Assembly (NCBI GenBank): GCA_050946835.1
Contig: JBMNVN010000001.1
Coordinates: forward strand, 558,001-622,000
Direction of reading: 5' to 3'
DNA length: 64,000 nt
Source: UBA1447 sp002329225
GTDB lineage: Bacteria > Bacillota > Clostridia > Oscillospirales > Acutalibacteraceae
The notes under the pieces are model-generated. The model ran no database searches. It saw only the letters and a list, made by a program, of their open reading frames with translations, and had not been told where the DNA came from. A program made the translations under genes and the position numbers. This document shows, piece by piece, positions 1 to 7,037 of the stretch; the first letter of the stretch is position 1; each line of letters opens with the position of its first letter.

Positions 1-105
1 TTCACCGCCTGATTCTCTATTAGTAACTATGCCTACCCAAGACTACCCGTCACTACCAAGTTATACCGAGTTGCTTTGGTAGAATGAAATCGTACAAAAG
101 AGTAC

Positions 106-312
106 ATGAGCGAGAATGGATATAGCACAGAAAAACTTCTACACAACATCATATCAGATTTGAGCGATATTTACAATGCTCACGCAAAAAAATGTGTGCG
201 GAATGAAAGAAATTATATAAAATCAAAGAAAAATTCAATAAGAGTTACAAATCTGACATTGAGACGGGTACACAGAAATGTGTATCCATCTGAGTGCCAG
301 ACACTCAAATAA
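106..312 (+). CDS. Short hypothetical ORF at left edge, doubtful
   Basis: This 68-codon frame begins at an ATG with no clear ribosome binding site and opens only six codons upstream, after a TGA at 85-87. The product would be basic and Lys/Arg-rich in its second half, with no domain I recognise. An overlapping frame (207-395) reads more like natural protein, so this ORF may be spurious or the remains of a damaged gene. It precedes a terminator at 442-474, so whatever is transcribed here belongs to a different transcript from the sigma-like gene that follows. Confidence 0.2.
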   Translation: MSENGYSTEKLLHNIISDLSDIYNAHAKKCVRNERNYIKSKKNSIRVTNLTLRRVHRNVYPSECQTLK

Positions 313-395
313 AAAATATTCCAATGCCCGAAGTGGTCGACCTTAAGGCGGCGGGATACATCAAGAGTCAAATTCACGGTATAGCCGTGGACTGA
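207..395 (+). pseudogene. Possible degraded reading frame with in-frame TGA
   Basis: The frame starting at 207 is open to 395 apart from one TGA at 291-293. Downstream of the TGA it reads IPMPEVVDLKAAGYIKSQ, which has the composition of genuine protein, and an ATG occurs at 324. No ribosome binding site is evident at that ATG. I cannot name a family. It may be the tail of a phage gene damaged by a point mutation, or chance. The rest of 1-524 holds only the terminator at 442-474, a small hairpin near 373-388 and GC-rich leader sequence before the sigma-like gene. Confidence 0.2.
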
Positions 396-441
396 CCAAA
401 GATGTACCCACCGTACTTTGCCATGCCCATTTTCGGTATCA

Positions 442-474
442 GAGTCGGTGTGTAGTATCACATCGGCTCTTTTT
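442..474 (+). terminator. Rho-independent terminator
   Basis: An 11-bp stem (442-452 with 459-469, two G-U pairs) closes a 6-nt loop and is followed directly by a run of five T. It separates the unexplained left edge from the sigma-like gene at 525. Confidence 0.8.
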
Positions 475-524
475 GTGTCCCTGCCGCCACCCAGTCGGGC
501 GGAAAAGAAAGGCAGGGACTTTAA

Positions 525-1013
525 ATGAGAAAGTTCAAAACAGCGGAAGACAACCGTACAAATTACATCTATTACTTCAACGATGGTACAAGCTACACCA
601 TCACTCCCGGCGAAAACGGAGAGAACGCAACCATTATCTCACAGCTTCACGGCATGGACGATGAAGAACTGGATGCACAGCGTAGAGAGGCATATCACTG
701 TCCGGTTCACTTGGACGGCTATCACGATGGGGACGGCGACGATGCGGATGACCGCAACCCATACCTTGAGGACGACACCTACAATCCTCTGCAGCAGATT
801 CTCACTTCTATCGCAAACGAAGAGCGTTCCATCCGCATGGAAAAGCTGAAGGTGGCTCTTTCAGAACTTACGGATAAGCAGAAGGACACCATTACTAAGA
901 AGTTCTATTGTGGCATGACTAATGTGCAGATTGCAGCAGAAGAAGGTGTTTCCGAGGCGGCTATTCGTAACAGACTTACGAAGATTTACGCAACGCTGAA
1001 AAAGAAAATTTGA
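525..1013 (+). CDS. Sigma-70 region 4-like phage regulator
   Basis: This 162-aa protein ends in a helix-turn-helix of the sigma-70 region 4 type (about residues 108-158: LTDKQKDTITKKF followed by NVQIAAEEGVSEAAIRNRL). The N-terminal half is acidic, with an Asp-rich stretch near residues 67-84, and shows no sigma region 2. Proteins of this shape in phages usually act as transcription activators or sigma-like factors rather than full sigma factors. It is the first clear gene of the prophage right-going transcript, and it sits directly before the first copy of a three-copy non-coding element (1029-1086), so it is a natural candidate to recognise that element. That link is inference. The start ATG follows GGCAGGGACTTTAA, a modest ribosome site. 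Confidence 0.8.
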   Translation: MRKFKTAEDNRTNYIYYFNDGTSYTITPGENGENATIISQLHGMDDEELDAQRREAYHCPVHLDGYHDGDGDDADDRNPYLEDDTYNPLQQILTSIANEERSIRMEKLKVALSELTDKQKDTITKKFYCGMTNVQIAAEEGVSEAAIRNRLTKIYATLKKKI

Positions 1014-1026
1014 AAAAAGTTGATTT

Positions 1027-1053
1027 GAGGGGGTTCGATTCCCCCTCTTTTTT
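1027..1053 (+). terminator. Rho-independent terminator after sigma-like gene
   Basis: A perfect 7-bp stem (GAGGGGG with CCCCCTC) closes a TTCGATT loop and is followed by six T. The left arm and loop double as the first half of the repeated element; the right arm is not conserved in the other two copies, so termination here is a property of this copy only. Confidence 0.75.
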
Positions 1054-1086
1054 CGCTTATGGACAGAGGGGTGAGAAATACTCCTC
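1029..1086 (+). promoter_or_regulatory. Three-copy phage element, copy A
   Basis: GGGGGTTCGATT (1029-1040), exactly 14 nt, then GCTTATGGACAGAGGG (1055-1070), followed by a 6-bp hairpin (1066-1071 with 1081-1086). The same layout occurs at 6187 and 37635. The 12-mer is identical in all three; this copy differs from the other two at two positions of the 16-mer. TTCGAT and CTTATG, 16 nt apart, could be a non-standard -35/-10 pair. The first gene downstream starts at 1105. Confidence 0.65.
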
Positions 1087-1104
1087 GGAAAGGAGCCAAG
1101 TGCA

Positions 1105-1326
1105 ATGGGAATTAAACACAAGGTATGTATCAACATTGCAAAACCCGGCGGCACACCTTATCCGGTAGTCCGAAGCGGAACGATGCAGATTCGTAAGAGA
1201 ATACTTGATTTTCTCTTCGGTCAGCAGGTAAACGTCCTGGTTCTGTCCCCCGGCGACTCGGTGCAGACTGTCGAGATTCACGAACTGAAAGGAGGCGAAA
1301 ACCATGACAAACGCAAACAAGTTTAA
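1105..1326 (+). CDS. Small phage protein, unknown function
   Basis: A 73-aa basic protein with no domain I can name. It is preceded by an AGGAGC ribosome site about 9 nt upstream (GGAAAGGAGCCAAGTGCA then ATG) and is the first gene after copy A of the repeated element. Its last 23 bases overlap the start of the Rrp5-like gene, as expected for translational coupling in an early phage operon. The sequence is mostly beta-strand-like (KVCINIAKPGG, VNVLVLSPGD), so a small single-domain protein is likely, but no role can be assigned. Confidence 0.65.
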   Translation: MGIKHKVCINIAKPGGTPYPVVRSGTMQIRKRILDFLFGQQVNVLVLSPGDSVQTVEIHELKGGENHDKRKQV

Positions 1327-1656
1327 CCTGCTCCTTGATGTGGTGAAGCTGATGCACTCGTTGGCAGACGGACTGGAGGCTGTGGCTTATGCATTCGCAG
1401 ACAGCCAGGAAATCTTCGTTGAAGCCAAGGAAGTGTCGAAGCCTGTCGAAACAGGACAACCCACAAAACAGATAGCAGAAGAAAAACACCTTCATTGGCA
1501 GATGTCCGTGCCGTGCTTGCGGTAAAAACGCAGAACGGAATGACAGCCGAGGTCAAGGGTCTGATTACCAAGTACGGTGGCACCAAGTTGTCAGATGTGG
1601 ACCCGAAGCATTACGCAGACCTTATTAAGGATGCGGAGGTGCTTGGCAATGGGTAA
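1304..1656 (+). pseudogene. Rrp5-like phage protein, frameshifted
   Basis: Two frames together give one coherent protein of about 117 aa. Frame one (from ATG 1304) starts MTNANKFNLLLDVVKLMHSL and stops at 1523-1525. At the A5 run 1482-1486, moving to the -1 frame continues as TPSLADVRAVLAVKTQNGMT, then SDVDPKHYADLIKDAEVLG, ending at 1656. The joined C-terminal half resembles the small phage proteins often labelled rRNA biogenesis protein Rrp5, found just upstream of DUF2800 genes; that label comes from domain resemblance, and the true role is unknown. The simplest cause is loss of one A from an A6 run (mutation or assembly error); a programmed -1 shift is possible, since GAA AAA CAC is a weak slippery context. 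The end overlaps the start of the next gene by 8 bases. Confidence 0.65.
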
Positions 1657-2785
1657 TCACGCACTTCTTTCTCCTTCCAGTTCCCACAGGTGGTTATCGT
1701 GTACACCGAGTGCAGTCCTGGAAACGGAGTTTGAAAACAAGAGCAGTAACGCTGCCGAAGAAGGTACCGCCTTTCATGCACTGTGCGAACACAAGCTGAA
1801 GAAGGCGCTCCGCAGACGCAGTAAAAGACCCGTTTCCGCATTTAACACCGATGAGATGGAAGAACACTCTGACGGCTATGTGGAGTTTGTGTTGGAGCAA
1901 CTTGAAAAAGCAAAGCAGACCTGCCCTGATCCACTGGTGCTGATTGAGCAGAAGGTTGACCTATCGGATTTTGTACCGGGGTCGTATGGAACGGCAGACT
2001 GTCTTATGGTTTCAGACGATACCCTGCACATTATTGATGCGAAGTACGGACTCGGAGTCCTTGTGGATGCGGAACGAAATACGCAGCTCATGTGTTACGG
2101 CATCGCAGCCCTTGGTGTCTATGAAAGCCTGTATGACATCAAAGAAGTTTCCCTCTCAATATTCCAGCCAAGACGTGAGAATGTTCAAACGTGGACGGTA
2201 TCCGTGGAGGAGTTGAAGGATTGGGCGGAAAACGAACTGAAACCCAAGGCACAAATGGCTGCCAAGGGCGAAGGCGAATATTGTCCCGGAGAGTGGTGTC
2301 AGTTCTGCCGTGCAGCGGTCAAGTGCCGTACAAGGGCAGCAGAAAAACTCCGTATTGCAGAGGAAGAATTCAAACTACCACCTTTACTTACTGATGAAGA
2401 GATTGAATCCATTCTTCCGATGTTGCCGGATATCACCAAGTGGGCAAACGAAATCAGTGCTTATGCCCTGGAGGCGGCACTAAACCACGGTAAGCAGTGG
2501 AGCGGGTTCAAGGTTGTGGAAGGTCGTTCTAACCGTAAGTTTTCCGATGAGGATGCGGTGGCGGCGGCAGCCAAGGAACACGGTTACACAGATATTTACC
2601 GTCAGAGTCTTATCACGCTGACCGAAATGCAGAAGCTGATGGGCAAAAAGCAGTTCGAGGAAATCCTGGGTGGCCTCGTAATCAAACCACCCGGAAAGCC
2701 TACCCTCGTTCCCCTTTCGGATAAGAGGCAGGCAATGAATGTTTCAGACGCAAAAAACGAATTCAATGAAATTATGGAGGATTAA
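1649..2785 (+). CDS. DUF2800 family protein, PD-(D/E)xK nuclease-like
   Basis: A 378-aa protein of the DUF2800 family found in Firmicute phages. The nuclease-like core shows E100, then GTADCLM (D117) and IIDAKYG (D130, K132), the E/D...DxK pattern of PD-(D/E)xK nucleases related to RecB and Cas4. A cysteine group (C212, C217, C220, C226, in CPGEWCQFCRAAVKC) resembles the iron-sulphur cluster ligands of that superfamily. Its likely job is exonucleolytic processing of DNA ends for phage recombination, paired with the DUF2815 protein that follows after 4 nt. The start is ATG 1649, which overlaps the stop of the Rrp5-like gene; the open frame further upstream lies in that gene's shadow. Confidence 0.85.
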   Translation: MGNHALLSPSSSHRWLSCTPSAVLETEFENKSSNAAEEGTAFHALCEHKLKKALRRRSKRPVSAFNTDEMEEHSDGYVEFVLEQLEKAKQTCPDPLVLIEQKVDLSDFVPGSYGTADCLMVSDDTLHIIDAKYGLGVLVDAERNTQLMCYGIAALGVYESLYDIKEVSLSIFQPRRENVQTWTVSVEELKDWAENELKPKAQMAAKGEGEYCPGEWCQFCRAAVKCRTRAAEKLRIAEEEFKLPPLLTDEEIESILPMLPDITKWANEISAYALEAALNHGKQWSGFKVVEGRSNRKFSDEDAVAAAAKEHGYTDIYRQSLITLTEMQKLMGKKQFEEILGGLVIKPPGKPTLVPLSDKRQAMNVSDAKNEFNEIMED

Positions 2786-2789
2786 TATT

Positions 2790-3338
2790 ATGGCAAACGT
2801 AAACAGAACTAAGGTTATCACTGGCAAGAACACTCGTCTTTCTTACTTCCACGGCTGGGAGCCTGTCAGCATCAATGGCGGTGCTGAAAAATATTCCGTA
2901 TCTGTGCTGATTCCGAAGGACGATACCGAAACCATCAACGCTATCAACGCTGCGGTGGATGCTGCGATTGAGGAAGGCATCGCCAAGTTTGGCGGCAAGA
3001 AACCTAACAAGGGTGCTATCAAGTTGCCTCTTCGTGACGGTGACGTTGAAAGAGATGATGATGCCTATAAGGGTCATTACTTCGTGAACGCCAACAGCAC
3101 CACTGCCCCTCAGATTGTGGACAAGGCTGTGAAGCCTATCCTTGACCGTGACGAGGTCTACTCCGGCTGTTATGCGAGAGTGTCTTTGAACTTTTACGCA
3201 TTTAACAGTAACGGCAATCGTGGCGTTGCCTGTGGTCTTGGCAACATCCAGAAAATCCGTGACGGTGAGTATCTCGGCGGGCGTACTTCCGCAACCGATG
3301 ACTTCTCCACTGTTGAGGATGACGATTTCCTGGCTTAA
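2790..3338 (+). CDS. DUF2815 family phage single-strand-binding-like protein
   Basis: A 182-aa protein of the DUF2815 family, which nearly always follows DUF2800 in Firmicute phages. Seen here: MANVNRTKVITGKNTRLSY at the start, a compact beta-rich core with RDGDVERDDDAYKGHYFVNA, and an acidic tail (FSTVEDDDFLA). An acidic C-terminal tail is typical of single-strand DNA-binding proteins that recruit partners, and family knowledge points to an OB-fold SSB-like role in recombination and replication. The start is ATG 2790, 5 nt after TATGGAGGATTA. Spacing to the DUF2800 gene is only 4 nt, so the two are co-translated. Confidence 0.85.
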   Translation: MANVNRTKVITGKNTRLSYFHGWEPVSINGGAEKYSVSVLIPKDDTETINAINAAVDAAIEEGIAKFGGKKPNKGAIKLPLRDGDVERDDDAYKGHYFVNANSTTAPQIVDKAVKPILDRDEVYSGCYARVSLNFYAFNSNGNRGVACGLGNIQKIRDGEYLGGRTSATDDFSTVEDDDFLA

Positions 3339-3414
3339 GTGTAACCTTTGGCAGGCGGTGTGAAATACCACCGTCTGCCTCAAACGAAAATTACGAAATA
3401 CGAGGTAAAACGAT

Positions 3415-3606
3415 ATGAACGAATTATACGAATTTATGAAACAGGTCGATGTGATTGTGCTTTTCTGCCTGATCTACGGTCTTGCCATCAACGGCATCGT
3501 ATGGACGGTATGTGAGGTTATCCGCTTTATTGTAAAGAAGGTCAAAGCCTTCCACGAAAAGCGTAAGCAGAAAAAGGCTGCACAGAATGAAGATGTGACC
3601 GAGTAA
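3415..3606 (+). CDS. Small membrane protein, unknown
   Basis: A 63-aa protein with one hydrophobic segment (about residues 11-33, VDVIVLFCLIYGLAINGIVW) followed by a strongly basic tail (KKVKAFHEKRKQKK) and an acidic end. This predicts a single-pass inner-membrane protein with the tail in the cytoplasm. Small proteins of this kind are common in phage early operons, but no function can be assigned. An ACGAGGTAAAACGAT leader gives a reasonable ribosome site. Confidence 0.6.
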   Translation: MNELYEFMKQVDVIVLFCLIYGLAINGIVWTVCEVIRFIVKKVKAFHEKRKQKKAAQNEDVTE

Positions 3607-3668
3607 ACATGACGGGCGGCGGAGGATATTCTTCTGCCGCCTTTGTCATAGAAAGGAATGGTATTTTT

Positions 3669-4196
3669 ATGGATAAAGAAGAATGGAGAGATATCCCCGG
3701 ATATGAAGGGAAATATCAAGCAAGCAGTCTTGGACGAATTAGAAGTTTAAATTTTTCGGTAAGAGGAATTTGTCATTTTACAGGACGGGAGTTTCAAAGA
3801 ACGATTCAAGGTCGAATATTACGACCCAGTGAATATTGCAAAACCAGTCATGTTTCAGTTGTTCTCGGGCATGGAACTCATGGGATTCCTGTTCATCAAT
3901 TGGTAGCACATACTTTTTTAGGAGAATGCCCCGCAGGAAAAGAAGTTCTCCATAATAACGGGAATCCCAAGGACAACAGAGTTGAAAATCTCCGTTACGG
4001 CACAAGAACTGAAAATATATTGGATGTTTATAAAGAAGGTGGACGATGGAGAAAACTTTCAGTAGAGGATGTATATGATATTCGATTTAGATTTTTATGT
4101 GGTTATCGTGGCTCCGAAATAGCTAAATTATATGGAGTTTCACAAATTACCGTTAGCAATATTAAAAATAGGAGGATATATGGATGGCTGGAATAA
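3669..4196 (+). CDS. NUMOD4-HNH homing-type endonuclease
   Basis: A 175-aa protein with three parts: NUMOD4 (residues 5-25, EEWRDIPGYEGKYQASSLGR), an HNH nuclease (about residues 75-115, VHQLVAHTFLG then LHNNGNPKDNRVENL), and a C-terminal helix-turn-helix (VEDVYDIRFRF, SEIAKLYGVSQITVSNIKN). NUMOD4-HNH proteins are free-standing homing endonucleases that often sit beside DNA polymerase and other core phage genes. The AT-rich composition differs from the flanking genes, a sign of separate origin. The start is ATG 3669 after GAAAGGA; upstream codons read into non-conserved sequence. The gene overlaps the polymerase start by 13 bases. Confidence 0.85.
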   Translation: MDKEEWRDIPGYEGKYQASSLGRIRSLNFSVRGICHFTGREFQRTIQGRILRPSEYCKTSHVSVVLGHGTHGIPVHQLVAHTFLGECPAGKEVLHNNGNPKDNRVENLRYGTRTENILDVYKEGGRWRKLSVEDVYDIRFRFLCGYRGSEIAKLYGVSQITVSNIKNRRIYGWLE

Positions 4197-6181
4197 AGAC
4201 AATCTCGCTGGATTTGGAAACTTTTTGTTCGGTCAATCTGCAAAAATGTGGTGTCTACAAATATGCAGAGAGTGAGGATTTTGAAATATTGCTGTTTGGC
4301 TATGCCGTGGATGGTGGTGCGGTGCAGGTGGTCGACCTTGCCTGTGGGGAGAAAATCCCGACAGAGATTATTGAGGCACTGACCGATGATGCCGTTATAA
4401 AAACCGCTTTTAATGCTGCCTTTGAGAGGGTGTGTCTGTCCAGGTTTTTATCAGATATGGGTGTAAGCCTTGACCCGTTCCATGACAATCATCCTTTGTC
4501 GCAGGAGTGCGCCCGTTACTTAAATCCGGCAAGTTGGCACTGCACCATGATATGGTCGGCAACTCTGGGTCTGCCACTTTCCCTTGAAGGTGTCGGTGCG
4601 GTTCTTGGACTGGAAAAACAGAAGCTGACCGAGGGTAAATCTTTAATCAAATACTTCTGCGTTCCCTGTGCGCCGACCAAAGTGAACGGTGGTCGCACAA
4701 GAAATCTGCCGGAGCATGATATGGAAAAATGGCAGCAGTTTAAGGCGTACAACCTCCGTGATGTGGAAACAGAGATGGGCATCCAAGCAAAGCTGTCTCG
4801 TTTTCCTGTGCCGGATAAGATTTGGGATGAATACCATGTGAGCGAAGAAATCAATGACCGTGGTATCGGCGTGGATATGGTGCTTGTAAAAGAGGCTATT
4901 GAAATCGACAGTATCAGCCGTGACCACTTGACCTCCAAAATGCAGGATATGACAAATCTCGACAATCCCAACTCCGTGCAGCAGATGAAGATGTGGCTGT
5001 CGGATAACGGTATGGAGATGGAAAGCCTCGGCAAAAAAGAAGTGGCGGCGGCAATCAAAACGGCACCACAGGATATTACTGATGTGCTGTCCTTACGTCA
5101 GCAGCTTGCCAAGAGCAGTGTGAAAAAGTATACGGCAATGGAAAATGCCGTCTGCATGGATAGCCGTGCAAGAGGTATGTTTCAGTTCTACGGAGCCAAC
5201 CGAACCGGAAGATTTGCAGGAAGGCTGATTCAGTTACAGAACCTTCCTCAAAATCACATGGAAGATCTGGCAGAGGCTCGTGGCCTTGTGTGTAGCGGGA
5301 ATTATGATGCCTTGGAACTTTTATATGAAGATATCCCCGATACTCTGTCCCAACTTATCCGCACTGCCTTTGTGCCGCAGAAGGACAGAAAATTTATCGT
5401 AGCAGACTTTTCTGCGATTGAGGCGAGGGTTCTTGCGTGGCTTGCGGGAGAGCAGTGGCGTCTTCGTGTCTTTGAGGAAGGCAAAGACATTTATTGCAGC
5501 AGTGCCAGTCAGATGTTTGGTGTTCCGGTTGAAAAGCACGGTGTGAACGGACACCTCCGTCAAAAGGGTAAAATCGCAGAACTCGCCCTTGGTTACGGCG
5601 GCTCGGTGGGTGCTTTGAAAGCTATGGGTGCCCTTGAAATGGGTCTTACAGAGGAGGAACTTCAGCCTCTTGTATCTGCATGGAGAAATGCCAATCCGAT
5701 GATAACCAGACTGTGGTGGGATATCGACCGTGCTGTGAAGACCTGCGTAAAAGAAAAAAACAGAACAGAAACTCACGGCATTGTATTTCACTATCAGAGT
5801 GGATTTCTGTTTCTGACCCTTCCATCCGGCAGACAGCTTACTTATGTGAAACCACGCATGGGAGAGAATCAGTTCGGTGGAGAGGCTGTCACCTATGAAG
5901 GTGTAGGTGCAACAAAGAAGTGGGAGCGTTTGGAAAGCTATGGTCCTAAATTTACGGAGAATGTGGTGCAGGCTATTGCAAGGGATATTTTGATGTTTGC
6001 CATTCAGACCTTGAGTCATTGTGACATCGTTGCCCATGTCCACGATGAAATCATCATCGAATGCGACCGCAGGGTTTCCCTGGATGCCGTTTGTGAGCAG
6101 ATGGGCAGGACTCCGCCCTGGGCGAAAGGCTTACTTCTTCGTGCGGATGGGTACGAATGCGATTTTTATAAAAAAGATTAG
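4184..6181 (+). CDS. Phage family A DNA polymerase
   Basis: A 665-aa replicative polymerase of the DNA polymerase I family. The N-terminal 3'-5' exonuclease domain starts at once with LDLETF (D10, E12). Polymerase motif A is ADFSAIEARVLAWLAGE (D408), motif B runs from R459 (RQKGKIAELALGYGG), and motif C is VHDEIII (D621). There is no 5'-3' exonuclease domain, as in other phage-type versions. It copies the phage genome along with the VirE-type primase/helicase at 7459. An AGGAGG lies just before the start. All key catalytic residues are present, so it is predicted active. Confidence 0.95.
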   Translation: MAGIKTISLDLETFCSVNLQKCGVYKYAESEDFEILLFGYAVDGGAVQVVDLACGEKIPTEIIEALTDDAVIKTAFNAAFERVCLSRFLSDMGVSLDPFHDNHPLSQECARYLNPASWHCTMIWSATLGLPLSLEGVGAVLGLEKQKLTEGKSLIKYFCVPCAPTKVNGGRTRNLPEHDMEKWQQFKAYNLRDVETEMGIQAKLSRFPVPDKIWDEYHVSEEINDRGIGVDMVLVKEAIEIDSISRDHLTSKMQDMTNLDNPNSVQQMKMWLSDNGMEMESLGKKEVAAAIKTAPQDITDVLSLRQQLAKSSVKKYTAMENAVCMDSRARGMFQFYGANRTGRFAGRLIQLQNLPQNHMEDLAEARGLVCSGNYDALELLYEDIPDTLSQLIRTAFVPQKDRKFIVADFSAIEARVLAWLAGEQWRLRVFEEGKDIYCSSASQMFGVPVEKHGVNGHLRQKGKIAELALGYGGSVGALKAMGALEMGLTEEELQPLVSAWRNANPMITRLWWDIDRAVKTCVKEKNRTETHGIVFHYQSGFLFLTLPSGRQLTYVKPRMGENQFGGEAVTYEGVGATKKWERLESYGPKFTENVVQAIARDILMFAIQTLSHCDIVAHVHDEIIIECDRRVSLDAVCEQMGRTPPWAKGLLLRADGYECDFYKKD

Positions 6182-6186
6182 AATTA

Positions 6187-6248
6187 GGGGGTTCGATTCT
6201 ATCGGATTCTTTGCTTATAGGCAGAGGGATACAAGTCCTTCTGCCTAT
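6187..6248 (+). promoter_or_regulatory. Three-copy phage element, copy B, with long hairpin
   Basis: GGGGGTTCGATT (6187-6198), exactly 14 nt, then GCTTATAGGCAGAGGG (6213-6228). It is followed by a near-perfect 13-bp hairpin: 6217-6229 pairs with 6236-6248 (one G-U) around a TACAAG loop. No T-run follows, so it is not a standard terminator. A GGAGG ribosome site comes next and the antirepressor starts at 6272. See the copies at 1029 and 37635. Confidence 0.7.
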
Positions 6249-6271
6249 TAAATTTTTAAGGAGGATTCGAC

Positions 6272-7033
6272 ATGGACGAATTAATCAGAATCAACTATGA
6301 CAGTGAGCGCCCTACTGTGAATGGACGCGACCTTCACGCAGCACTTTGTGTTGGTAGTAATTACACAACTTGGTTCAAGCGTATGTGTGAGTACGGATTT
6401 ACTCAGGGAACAGATTTTGAAGCTGTCTTCCAAAAATGGAACACAGCCCAGGGCAATGAAACCGTACAGACAGACCACCAGCTTACTATCGACATGGCAA
6501 AGCAACTCTGCATGATTCAGCGTACTGATATCGGCAGAAAGTTCCGTCAGTATTTCATTCAGGTGGAAGAAGCATGGAATTCACCGGAAGCAGTCATGGC
6601 GAGAGCATTGCAGTTTGCCAATCAGCAACTTGCTCTTTTGAAGCATCAAAACATGGAACTGACAGGCACCATTGCCGTGCAGAATCAGCAGATTTTGGAG
6701 ATGCAACCGAAAGTCAGTTATTACGATGTGGTGCTTAATTGCAAAGACCTCATTTCTACATCTGCCATCGCCAAGGATTATGGAAAGTCTGCTATCTGGA
6801 TGAACCGTTATCTCCACGAAAAAGGAGTGCAGTTCAAGCAGGGAGATATTTGGCTGTTGTATCAGAAATATGCACAGAAGGGTTACACAAGCACCAAGAC
6901 CCACAGTTATCCGGGTTCTGATGGAGAAACCCATACAAAGGTGCATACCTATTGGACACAGAAGGGTCGACTTTTTATCTATGAGCTTATGAAATCGGAT
7001 GGCATGAAGCCTCTGATTGAGCAGGAGGTGTAA
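6272..7033 (+). CDS. AntA/KilAC-type phage antirepressor
   Basis: A 253-aa protein with an AntA/AntB-type N-terminal domain (about residues 10-75: VNGRDLHAALCVGSNYTTWF, YGFTQGTDF, MAKQLCMIQRTDIGRKFRQY), a coiled-coil linker (about 100-140) and a C-terminal KilAC-like DNA-binding domain (about 145-245: STSAIAKDYGKSAIWMNRYL, YWTQKGRLFIYELM). Antirepressors of this family free lytic promoters by neutralising a CI-type repressor. It is the first gene after copy B of the repeated element, which implies its own transcription start. No CI repressor is visible in the window, so its target is unknown. Confidence 0.88.
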   Translation: MDELIRINYDSERPTVNGRDLHAALCVGSNYTTWFKRMCEYGFTQGTDFEAVFQKWNTAQGNETVQTDHQLTIDMAKQLCMIQRTDIGRKFRQYFIQVEEAWNSPEAVMARALQFANQQLALLKHQNMELTGTIAVQNQQILEMQPKVSYYDVVLNCKDLISTSAIAKDYGKSAIWMNRYLHEKGVQFKQGDIWLLYQKYAQKGYTSTKTHSYPGSDGETHTKVHTYWTQKGRLFIYELMKSDGMKPLIEQEV

Positions 7034-7037
7034 TGCA

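Noticed and set aside
1029..1045. tRNA T-arm-like GGGGGTTCGATTCCCCC suggesting a tRNA gene or tRNA att site
   Set aside because: No acceptor, D or anticodon arms fit around it, and copies B and C lose the stem. It is a terminator plus repeated element.
1649..2785. Reading the nuclease-like gene as CRISPR-associated Cas4
   Set aside because: No CRISPR array or other cas gene is present; DUF2800 next to DUF2815 is a normal phage recombination pair.
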